Of a stretch of 64,000 bases of DNA, positions 11,457 to 21,368 are shown one piece after another. The stretch comes from Pomphorhynchus laevis. Taxonomy: Eukaryota > Acanthocephala > Palaeacanthocephala > Echinorhynchida > Pomphorhynchidae. A program made the position numbers and the translations under genes. The stretch's first letter is position 1, and each line of letters starts with the position of its first letter. The notes under the pieces were generated by a model that was given only the letters and a program-made list of their open reading frames with translations, ran no database searches and had not been told where the DNA came from. The DNA lies in assembly GCA_012934845.2 (NCBI GenBank), contig WNNJ02001739.1, positions 434,001-498,000 on the forward strand, read 5' to 3'.

Positions 11457-12840
11457 AAAGAGATAGTAAAAAACTATCTCTTTTAGTTTTTTACGACAAT
11501 TGTAGTTGTTTTATTTATAAGATTTAAGTAAAATACGTAAAGTCAGTTAGCTGTTCTGATTTGTTCTCTATTTACAATCTATAGGTTTCAATCTCCATCA
11601 TAAATATCATATATTTAGAAAGTCTATTAACATTTACAAGTCCATTTGAATATATAATGAAAAAACTTCCTGGTATTAGGAAGGTCATTCTGTTATTTAT
11701 TATATCATTGCACTTTTCATTAAAAAAAACCATTATGTATCGATTCTAGGATATATAATTCGGTTAAAATATACTTCATCATTTGCGGTATAAAAATGTC
11801 CCCGTCATAGGGGGACATTTATTTTCGTCATTTGGTGTAATGTAATTTTTTAATAACTTACTAATTAAGTGTTATTTCTTGATAACCAATCACACTTCAG
11901 ATGATGATCAAACCTGTTATGATTTCTTTGATCAAGAATTCTAGGAGATAAAAGCAAAATTCGGTCAAAATACACTTTTTGTCATTTGATAGAGTGTACA
12001 TTCCAACTTTGACAATATATTTCGTTCGATAAACTTTAAAATGATAACCAGCTACTACTCAATGTAAAATTAAAGTAATTTCCGATTAGTGAGTTTTTTT
12101 TACATAGGAATATTCTGTGCAGTTTTAAATTTACGAAAATTATAAAAATATCATTTTTGAATTTTGGCATTATGAATTATCGAAACTTTCAATAATATTG
12201 TGGTAAAGTAAAGTACATACTAAACTATTAATGTATCATTATTAATAGTAATGGATCTGCTCGCGATGTATTTACTCGCTATGTGGCATATAGTCAAGGG
12301 GATGGGTGGATATCCAAGCGACTGTGTTGAAATGAATGTTCGACAAAGCTATAGGGGGAAATTCACTAATGTTGCACACAAGGCAAATTGGAAGGTCCAC
12401 AATTGTATCGAGATTGTCATGTAGAGCATTAATGTCGTAGAACTCTTTACGGTATGACATCGTGGCTGCATCATCACTAAGACAATTCAAGGATTTGGTC
12501 AACAGTTGGATAACTTATGCTAATTAAGACAACATAAAAAAGTTTTGACAAGACAACACATCAAGACAACACAAAAAAGTTTTGAGAGATAAAATACGCG
12601 AAATTCTAAATTTCCTTTTAGCTTCATGTTTACTCAGCAGAGTTAAAGTTCAAAAAGGTTTGAGAGATAACAATATACAAGATTATATATACAATACTGC
12701 ATATGTCTACTGATTACAAACTGTCTACTGATTACAGTCGAACAACTGATTGAACTGTCTACTGATTACAAACGAACAACTGATTAAACTATTTACTGAT
12801 TACAATTTCGGCTCGCTGTGCTCGCAGATTATATATATTT
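11457..12840. other. Intergenic DNA with two hairpins and short tandem repeats
   Basis: No convincing gene. Two clean hairpins occur: AAAGAGATAGT/ACTATCTCTTT at 11457-11483 and AAATGTCCCC/GGGGACATTT at 11794-11820. From about 12700 to 12800 a motif containing GTCTACTGATTACA is repeated four times with the variant CGAACAACTGATTA between copies. A 76-codon minus-strand frame at 12272-12502 resembles nothing known to me and is left uncalled. Confidence 0.55.
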
Positions 12841-12866
12841 GACATGCGCTGAACCAAATTTATTCG

Positions 12867-14330
12867 TTGGGTGGTCGAAATAAGAACATTAAATCTGACC
12901 ACACATCAAAATCATTTCAAGTCAAGTGCTCGATTATTGATCGCAACGTTTGGTCAACTGTAGTATGCGATAAATCGCTTACTATGAACAATTACATCTG
13001 TGGCTTTTGCGCTTCTAAACTACTCAAACAACTATGTGGTCGGCGATCATCTGTTACTATCAAGTCCACTCAAACTAAAGACATTATCCATTCCAACAAT
13101 CCTGACTGTCTTATGGTAAGTGAATAACCAATAATGATTCATGACAATAACCTCTTGGGTCTATTTACTTCTGTCAGCACTTTCTCCTACAATAAAGGTG
13201 GTAATATTAAAAATATGCAGGACTATCTGTTTGATCAGCTATCAGTCTCTAATACTCATAACACAGACAAGCATATCACTAAACATTGTCAAGATATCAG
13301 CAGTCGCTTGTTCCGCGATATCATTCCTGGTGCAGATCATATTCATTCGAAAGATCCGGCTTGCTTAGAAAACACATTATCCCGATCTGATAACCATGCA
13401 ATTTTTGTCAATTACAGCATAGACTCCCTTAACTTTCCTTTAGCGGGAAAGGAAAGTTGTCATTGTGCGCCTTCGACATCAATATCTGAACTTCATATTT
13501 CTCTTTGTAGAATAAAAAGCAACGATCAAAATGGTACCCCAATAAATACCAAATAATCTTTGAACAATGATAAATCAGACTGTCTCAGCACAGTAATATC
13601 AAATCATGCATGTTCGTCTTCGGTTTCAGATACCAGCTCTTCTATGTGTCATAATCCTCACAAATTAATTACCTATAATGTTAATTCATTAAACTGTATT
13701 TCCAAAACTTCATCAGAACTAATCGGTAGTATTTCACTAATTCACTTGTCTAATTATTCCTATGCAACTCGTGCTCTGCCTTCGTCTGCAATCAAAATAT
13801 TCAAGCCTACTTCAGTCAATCGTACAAATTGCCAACGTCAACGAAAACGATTTCTCTCACGTCGTAGGTACATTATTATATCGAATGTCGAGGTATCCAA
13901 CTCGTCTTCCGCTCAAAGCCGTCTTGATACTGATGTCTCTGCGTTTCAATCTTGCCTTTCGATAATCTTACATGCTGATAATCCATATCTCTTCAATGGT
14001 ATCTCCAATTTCTATACATCGCCTTACATCAAGCGTTTCTGCTTCCCACTCAGCTCGTCTTCCACTCTTAAAAGTGGTTCTGTGATCATAATCAAGCAAC
14101 GTCGATACACTCCCGGCGTTTCAAACTCCTCTCCTTATCATTTACTTGTCGTATTTTTACTGATCGGTCTCTATCTGAAATCACTCAGATTTCTTTTGCT
14201 AGTAAAGAAAAACCACTACGTGAAATTAAAGGAGAATATTCCCTTACAATAATAAATGTAATGGAAAATTTCCTTTTGTTCACAATCATCCAAAAATTCG
14301 ATGGCAACCAGTTTCTCCACTTCGTCTCCT
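12867..14330 (+). pseudogene. ORF1 of the old L2 copy (broken)
   Basis: The recognisable start is TTG at 12867, followed by GGRNKN. The intact copy at 19971 starts ATG with GRKKQN, so the initiation codon has decayed. A C/H-rich zinc-finger-like cluster (CSIIDRN...C...MNNYICGFCASK) matches the PHD-like finger of the intact ORF1. The frame is interrupted at 13126 and 13554 by stops and shifts near 14085. The conserved C-terminal part is still visible: RKRFLSRRRYIIISNVEVSN, LDTDVSAFQSCLSII and finally PKIRW just before the ORF2 start at 14301. ORF1 proteins of this type bind the LINE RNA as chaperones. Confidence 0.75.
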
Positions 14331-17300
14331 TCTCTGGATAATTCCGATTATTGCTCGTATCGCATTAGTCTACTCAACATCCGTTATATCCAAAATAAAA
14401 CTGACCTTTTTATCAACATATTTGCCTAACAATCGCTTGACATTTGCTGTATATTCGCCTCATATCTATACGACCGTTCCTTTCGCGTATGTTCTAATTC
14501 ATCATCCTCCCCTCCCATCCCTATTTTTTTGCGGGGTTCCACAAGGTTCAGTCCTAGGTCCCTGCTTTTCTCTCTTTTGCTTGGCGATCTCTCTCCATTT
14601 ATCAAACCTTACTCCTTTAACGTCATGCAATACGCCGATGACATTCTAATCTATGCTCATGCACCCGCACATCGCATACACGATATCGGCATTTCTGCCT
14701 CCAACTGTATTTCTTCTATCTACAAACGTCTCTCCAATCTCCATCTCGTTCTAAACGCCGAAAAGTCCAAAATAATGTGGATCCTACCCGGTAAACCAAA
14801 CATATCTCCTCCCATTGTATCTTTTGCCTCATCGATCATCCCTATAGTCCACAATCTCACTTTCTTAGGCTTCCATTTCGATGATCACCTTTCCCTTAAA
14901 CCCTTCGTACGTGACAAGGTCCACTCGTCTAACTTAATTATCCGTGACATCCGCCGTATCCGCCCCCTTATCGACTTCCGTTATTGTATGTCTGTTCTTT
15001 CATCGCTTCCTTTCTCTAAAATCGATTACTGCCGCAGCCTTTTCGCCAATTCTCCAAAATCCATCATCCCACCCCTACAACGCATCATCAACCCCGCTGT
15101 TTGAGTGCTTCTACGTCTCCGTTGCTTTGACCACACATCCACATATCTTGCCCAACTTACCTAGCTTACCATCCACATCCGCATACAACTCCGCCTTCTC
15201 GTTACTTTTCGTCTCATCGCTGTCGGCTCCCCATCGTTCATCAACCTTCCTTTCTTAGACGATACTCGCCCCACCTCGATATCGCTTCGTTCCTGTCATA
15301 CCCTCTTACTCCACGTTCCTAATTACTCCAACAACTACGGTCTCCGATCCTTCCTCGTCGCCGCTCACTCGCCTGGAATCAACTCCCTCTCGACGTCTGC
15401 CGCGCTCCCTCCTTTATCACATTCAAACACCTCCTCCGTTCACACCTTCTCGACACCTGATTCACAGTTTTGTTTTGTTGTGGTCATGTAAGCGTGCGCT
15501 GGCACGCATTTGCCACGTTAAAATAAATCTTTTTTTAACTGAATCGTGATATATCCGTTGGGATGATCTCGCTATCTGTCGTCTACGTTCAACATGAATC
15601 TGTCTCGTTGATTCTGCCCGCTATTTTGATAGAGTTATCAAAATACACGTCGAATTACTGTGGGATTGTCGCCTTTGCTCGCGCTCCTTCGTATCTCACA
15701 AAAATTAAGTGTTGTCTAGCACCTGAATCTTTCGAATTACTTATCTGTAGATCGTATCATCCTTTTCCACTTGAACTCGCTATCATATATCGTCCTAGAT
15801 CTTCCCATCCTTCATGTAAGTTCTTCGATGAACTAGCTGATCCTCTTTCTTATTGTTCACTTTCAGCACTTCCACTGTTTGTACTAGGTGATTTCAAACA
15901 TTCGCTTGGACCGCACTTCCGATATCATTGCAACTCTGTGCAGTTTCTCTATACATGTTTCATTTAATATCTCAATCTTGGTCTCTCTGACCACTTGCTA
16001 CTTACTCTGACCAGCTTCTTCACTCTCAAGTCAGACCTACTTTTAATGGACCGTGGAAATTTTTCAATTTTACTTTATTTTGATCTGCTATTCTGAGTTC
16101 TGCTCTTGTAGCGCCTAATCTGCCTTCCATTTCCGTTGATTTTATATCCTCTCTATTTGACTCTGAGCTCACAACAATTCTCGATCACAAATCACCTCGC
16201 CGATCACACACTCGTAAGCGTTCTCGAAGTACACCATGGTTTGATTCTGACTGTATAATTTCTAAGCACTGCATGCGTCACGCTTTTCGCATCTATCTCC
16301 ATTTCCTCAAACCAGGTTCTACTTTTGTCTCATTCGAGTATCGTGATGACTACCTAAATATTTGTCGTTCCTATTACTTTCTTCGACGAAGTAAGTGCAC
16401 ACTCTTTTGGCAGCATAAACTCACTTCTTGGGACCCAAAATCTACTTGGCACCCATTAAACAAAACTCTCACATTCTTCAACACCTAATATCATCGGTTC
16501 AAACTTCTTTTTTCTTATTTTTTTAAATCTAAATCTGATCATACTTTATCATATATCCATTCAACTTTTCAATCATCAACTGCCTCAATACAATTATCTC
16601 TTCCTGAACTCTTCTATCTAATTCTCGTTTCTTCTGACGAAGTTTTAAAAGTTCTCCTTTCATTGCCCAACAGATCTTCTCCTGCCGACCCTCTTCTTAT
16701 GCACTTACTTAAGCTTAATTGCTATACGATATTACCGCTTTTGATAACCTCGTTCAATTCTTCTATCCGCAGCGGCACTTTTCCGTCAAAACTGAAAATC
16801 TGTCATTGTTCGTCCACTTCTGAAGTTCTACAGTTCACTTCCGTCCTCATATCGTCCTATATCTCTTCTCACAACCTTATCTAAACTCTTCGAGCGTCTT
16901 GTGCTAAATCAGGTTAATATCTGTCTTCTATCGTCAAATTGATATCTCCTGTTTCAATTTGCTTTTGTTGTAATCATTCCACAGAACTAGTGTATCACAA
17001 AGTCTTTGGTGATCTTATACAATCGCGAGAGGAAAAACTTTGTAGCGTCATAATATCCCTAGACATTTCATCTGTACTCAATATCGTCGATAATTTTATT
17101 CTTCCATATCGGCTCCGCTATGACTATGGATTTTCTAACTCCACTGTAGACTGGTTTTCCTTTTATTTATCTGACCGTTCTTTCAGTGTTTATTCAACTT
17201 CTGTCACTCAACCGTCTTCTCTCGCACACGGCGTTCCTCAAGGATTATTAATAGGTTTCGTTCTTTTCTCCCTTATCGGTGATCGCTCTTCAATAACCAG

Positions 17301-18000
17301 AACACACAATTTTCATATTATGCAATATGCTGATTACGTTCTCCTATATTCTTATCTACCATCCTCTTAAATCGATTATCTTGCATTCATTTCCTCCTCT
17401 TACCTCTTATCCGTTTCCCAGCAGTTTTCTTCGCTTCGTCTATCACCCAATCCTGCAAAGTCCCAAATCATGTGGATAATTCCCTCTCACCTCAACATTA
17501 CTCCACCTACCGTATATATCTATTCAACCATTCTTCGTGTTATTAAAGATATCGTATTCTTCAGTTTCTACTTTGACAACCACCCTTCTCTCAAGTCATT
17601 TGGTTCCGATAAAGTCCGCTCATCGTTTTATTCTACTACATGATATTCGCCGTATTCGTAGACTGATCGATTTCTGCTCATGTTTTTCCATTTTATCCTC
17701 CCTTTTATTTTCCCGAATCGATTATTGCATTAGCATGTCATCGAACTCTCCTCCAAAGTACTCTATAACCTCTCCAACGTATTGTAAACTCAGCAGCTCG
17801 CGTTCTCCTACATCTCAACCGTTTTTACCATATCTCAACAAATTTTCAATCTTTCCCGGCTTCCCACAATTAGCCATCGTGTCTAGTTTCGTCTGATTAT
17901 CCTGACTCATCGTGTACTGCATCGCAATTCGCCTTCATACATCTTCCATATCGCGATGAATCTCGTCCTTTCCTTATTCATACTATTCAAAATTCGTTTG
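14301..18000 (+). pseudogene. ORF2 (endonuclease plus reverse transcriptase) of the old L2 copy, interrupted
   Basis: It begins ATGGCAACC at 14301 (MATSFSTSSPS..., then RISLLNIRYIQNKTDL). It is cut by the insert 14454-15537 and resumes with TES and, after frame changes, DDLAICRLRS. APE endonuclease pieces at 15563-15967 are GIVAFARAPSYLTKI, SFELLICRSY and FVLGDF. RT pieces at 16663-17896 are SLPNRSSPADPLLMHLLKLN, SLDISSVLNIVDN, AHGVPQGLLIG and YADYVLLYS. The expected catalytic YADD now reads YADY. At least six frame breaks are visible. Non-functional. Confidence 0.78.
14454..15537 (+). mobile_element. Young 5'-truncated L2 insertion inside the old L2 copy
   Basis: From TTCGCCTCATATC to the T-run after AATAAATC, this 1.08-kb segment is nearly identical to the last 1.09 kb of the L2 copy at 19750-24309 (from 23217). 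The flanking old element is strongly diverged from that same copy. It holds the palm (GVPQGSVLGP with frame breaks, MQYADDILIY) and the C-terminal domain up to RSHLLDT. The family 3' hairpin GCGTGC/GCACGC is at 15492-15507. It contains the same seven-T run (14524-14530) as the other young copy, which puts the GVPQG box out of frame. Truncation in the RT domain is normal for LINE retrotransposition. Confidence 0.88.
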
Positions 18001-18110
18001 CGGGATCATTTTTTATCAGTTTGATAATTTGTTGTCATTTTTAGTTGGCTTGTAAGCGCGCCGTTCGCACGCATTTGTCATTCAAAATAAATTTATTTTT
18101 TTAACATTAT

Positions 18111-19749
18111 AAAACGTTATCCTTGGATTACTCGTTCTGATATTTTGCTTTTGATTTTAATGTATTGTACAATGAGCGTGCAGAACGGCCTTTTCGGTCA
18201 AAGCCTCGAATACATAATTATCACAAGTAAAGATATTTGAATTTTAATGGTTAAAATTTTATGTAAATGTTTTCAAATCTACATTATTTCATATAATAAA
18301 AATAATTTATTATTGTTTTTATTGGTATCTTCATTATACAAATATTACTATAGTCTACTCTATCAAGCATGGATCAAGTTTTTTGAAAGCTCGAGTATTT
18401 AAAGTGGCACTAACGCGAGCGAAACAATGCATAACTCAAGGAGATTTGATTGCAGATTTTCAAATAGGTCGACCGAGTTGAATTTTAATGAATTACACCA
18501 GATATACAAGTTACTACTTTAAATCAATCGAAACATGCTCATTCCTAGCGTTCTGCTCTAAATTATATTTGCTGAACATGCTGCAAACATCTCATATTTT
18601 TGTAAGTTCAAACATCAACGTAAAATATATTAAAAATATATCCATCCCGATCTGTATTTAATTTTTTTTATTTCCAGGAACTATCAGGTATACATAAACG
18701 ATAACGTTCTGAAGATGCTAGTAGTTACTATTGAAATATTAAAATATTTTTTTTGTCGTTTAACTATAGCTGATAGTTCCTGGAAATAAAAAATGTAAAA
18801 TAAATAATAGCCCATTAAGATTTGATGCAAAACTCTATACGGATCATTATCCAAACTAATCGAATAACCGTTCATTACACTAAAATTACTAGAAACAACA
18901 CTATTAGGACAGATATGACGAGGATAGGGAAGTTTAATAAACGACGAATATAGTAAGCGAATTATGAACTTGAACATTCACTTGGATAAATGTTTCATTT
19001 TTGCATGTACGGCCATTAGTCGCGTAATATTCCAAATTGTAGTCACCTACGTAGGCTGAATATTATAATAAGATACATGAGCTAACTATAGTCCGAAAAT
19101 TCGAACTCTATCTTCACTTTGCCCTTTGCCTCTCTGCGACTCTTTGTTTACAGCTCCGCCATGCATATTAATTTTATAAATAATTAATTAATTTACACAC
19201 GTTATTTTAAATTTTTTGTACTTGCATCCAGATAAAATAAAAAATTAAATTAAATTTTAATTACTAAAATTCAAACATCTTCTTAAATGATGCTAATTAA
19301 ATTAATATTATAGTATCACTTCACCATTCTATTATCGAACTTTGCATACAAACATTAATATATAATAGGTTTGGGCAACATTTTTTCGCGTATTTCCTCA
19401 ATTTTGTGTTGCAAATTTTGCAACACAAAATTAGATGAAATTAAGAATAAAAATAACTAACAACCAAAAATTTTTAGATGTTACGATATGATATTTTTAG
19501 ATGAAACTGAGCAGAAATTATCAATTTTGTAGGATATTTATAAGATTTTTAGTAACAATGCAATTGAAACATACACCGTCCTACAAAATTATGCTTGTAC
19601 GTGCAATTACAAATTAATTAAAAATTAATTATTATATTATATTATATTATTATATTATATGATATGCGTTATATCATCTAACAGACATCTAATAATTAAA
19701 AATTTTCTTGATTACAACATCTTACACTTCTATATAACTGCAGACTATT
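18111..19749. other. Intergenic DNA with one fold-back element
   Basis: AT-rich. Apart from the fold-back element at 18664-18793 and a TATTA microsatellite near 19627-19660, I see no feature. A 97-codon minus-strand frame (18684-18977) runs through the fold-back and is not credible as a gene. Confidence 0.55.
18664..18793. repeat. Fold-back element, about 130 bp, with 24-bp perfect terminal inverted repeats
   Basis: TTATTTCCAGGAACTATCAG near 18668-18687 is matched by CTGATAGTTCCTGGAAATAA from 18770. With the flanking T/A run this gives about 24 paired bases around an 82-bp centre. It is typical of a small MITE. There is no coding capacity. Confidence 0.75.
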
Positions 19750-19762
19750 GGTTCCATATCGA

Positions 19763-19970
19763 CTGACCGCTTTGGTGTTTACGAAAATATTAATCTAATA
19801 GAGAAGAAAATTTATAACTGTTCTAGCAAATTACAATAAAATAACATACAAGAGATTAATATACACAGAGGATAAATATTACAACTGACCGCTTTGGTGT
19901 TTACGAAAATATTAATCTAATATACATACAACGAGGAGAATAAAATCACGAATCAAACGACTATATACAA
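19763..19970 (+). repeat. Direct repeat in the 5' region of L2 copy C
   Basis: CTGACCGCTTTGGTGTTTAC and the following bases through AATATTAATCTAATA occur twice, at about 19762-19800 and 19885-19923. They lie 123 bp apart, just upstream of the ORF1 start. They may be promoter monomers of the LINE 5' UTR or the result of a local duplication. Confidence 0.6.
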
Positions 19971-21368
19971 ATGGGTCGGAAAAAACAAAACTCTCAAGTT
20001 CCCAACCATGTTGCGTCCAACACCGATGTTAGAGATGTTTCCAATGGATCTGAACAACAAGTCCTTTGCTCAAACAATGATTGTCACACGTGGGTAAGTA
20101 TTTGGACTTCAGAATCCCAGGCATCTTGCCTTGCAGACAACGAATTCTACTGTGGCTACTGTTCGGCTAAGATGATAAATACGATGAAGAGTGAAATAGA
20201 GAGTCTCAAGACAAATATATTGAAACTATCTGGCAATGCAGCGATGTCCACACATGCCTCTTCGTATTGTAATAAGTCTCAACCTCGATGCCCAATTCTC
20301 CCGCATTCGATTGCCTCTAAGAATGCCAAATCTCCCATCTCTTCTACAGGTATTACTATACATCCTTCAATTTTGCCCAATCAATCAGCTCAATCTTCTG
20401 ATGTTACTGTCATTGACCATTTGCAACCCAGTATTTCTTTTGTCGTATCAGATAAATCACCTTACATTTCTACCCCTCATTGCGTTTCTACGTCATCATC
20501 AGATAATCCATTATCAGATAATCTGAAGGAGCCGCAAATTGTATCGCAGCAAGATGGATTTTGTCAAGTTTATGATAAATCTACCGATACAGTGACGGAG
20601 CCGCAAATTGTTACAACTAATGTATGTTCACTCCCCGACACCCCACGTCCCGTCCTTCCTGTCTCGTTTCTCAATAACTTGCATCCATCAATCAAAATCA
20701 CCTCCACCAGCCTCCACTATCCTTCCACTCATAACCTTTCCTCACATCGCTTGCCACCCGCTTTATTATCATTATCCTCTATGTCTCCCGTCGTCAAACC
20801 AAATCCCTCCAAATCATCAACTGCCAGCTCTTCTATCGTGATCTCACCTACTCACGTCAGTCGTCCTCCTTTACGGAAGCGCTTTGCTTCTCGCGATCGT
20901 TGCGTCATTGTTACTAATATCACGCCTTCTAACTCCTTATCTCCACAAGCACGTCTGGACCACGATGTTTCCGCCTTCAGATCCATCCTCTCGTCTATTG
21001 TTCCTGCGGATAAACCATCCTTTTTCCAGGACATTTCTCCAGTCGCATTCATCCGTCTAAACAAATCTTCTCAATCTAATCCTTCACAGCCCCCTCTCCT
21101 AAAAATTGTTTTCAAGCATCGCTCTCACGCGTCTTCTGTCCTCTCTCAACGATTCAAACTCATGTCATCTTCAACCACTCGAATTTTCCCCGATCGCGCC
21201 CCTTCCGAAATCGCTCAAATCTCTTCAGCTCGCATCGAAAAACGTCGTCGCGAGGAAAACGGCGAAACTTCACTCGCCATCCGAAACATAGACGGAAATT
21301 TTCAAATTGTCCACACCCGTCCAAAAATTCGATGGCGCTCCATCTCTCCTATGTGTCTTCTCCACTAG
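19971..21368 (+). CDS. L2-clade LINE ORF1 protein (465 residues), intact frame
   Basis: This is the RNA-binding ORF1 protein of the retrotransposon, expected to coat LINE RNA in cytoplasmic particles. Residues about 32-66 form a PHD-like zinc finger (LCSNNDCHTW ... NEFYCGYCSAKM), a fold common in ORF1 of CR1- and L2-like LINEs. Then follow some 200 residues rich in Ser, Pro and Thr, probably disordered. A conserved C-terminal block has RKRFASRDRCVIVTNI, LDHDVSAFRSILSSI, LLKIVFKHRSHASSVL and IFPDRAPSEIAQISSARIEK. The last part resembles the RRM-like and basic helix end of LINE ORF1 proteins. The ATG is preceded by a clear 5' region. Its last 37 nt overlap ORF2. It is the only undamaged long LINE frame in the window. 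Confidence 0.85.
   Translation: MGRKKQNSQVPNHVASNTDVRDVSNGSEQQVLCSNNDCHTWVSIWTSESQASCLADNEFYCGYCSAKMINTMKSEIESLKTNILKLSGNAAMSTHASSYCNKSQPRCPILPHSIASKNAKSPISSTGITIHPSILPNQSAQSSDVTVIDHLQPSISFVVSDKSPYISTPHCVSTSSSDNPLSDNLKEPQIVSQQDGFCQVYDKSTDTVTEPQIVTTNVCSLPDTPRPVLPVSFLNNLHPSIKITSTSLHYPSTHNLSSHRLPPALLSLSSMSPVVKPNPSKSSTASSSIVISPTHVSRPPLRKRFASRDRCVIVTNITPSNSLSPQARLDHDVSAFRSILSSIVPADKPSFFQDISPVAFIRLNKSSQSNPSQPPLLKIVFKHRSHASSVLSQRFKLMSSSTTRIFPDRAPSEIAQISSARIEKRRREENGETSLAIRNIDGNFQIVHTRPKIRWRSISPMCLLH

Larger units (their letters stand above)
12840..18110 (+). mobile_element. Old L2-clade LINE (copy A/B), split by a younger copy of its own family
   Basis: ORF1 and the start of ORF2 lie at 12867-14453. 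The rest of ORF2 and the 3' end lie at 15538-18110. Removing the insert at 14454-15537 joins GACATTTGCTGTATA to ACTGAATCG, giving D-I-C-C-I-T-E-S. This corresponds to DLFCLTES and DILCITES in the other L2 copies, so the two halves are one element. ORF2 keeps endonuclease (ELAIIYRP, FVLGDF) and RT signals (SLDISSVLNIVDNF, GVPQGLLIG, MQYADYVLLY). The 3' hairpin is at 18056-18072. Many stops and frameshifts make it the oldest near-full copy here. No target duplication is discernible. Confidence 0.82.

Noticed and set aside
12272-12502. 76-codon minus-strand frame
   Set aside because: No recognisable motif, near LINE debris; could not be supported as a gene.
18684-18977. 97-codon minus-strand frame
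   Set aside because: It runs through a fold-back element and has a low-complexity, AT-driven composition.
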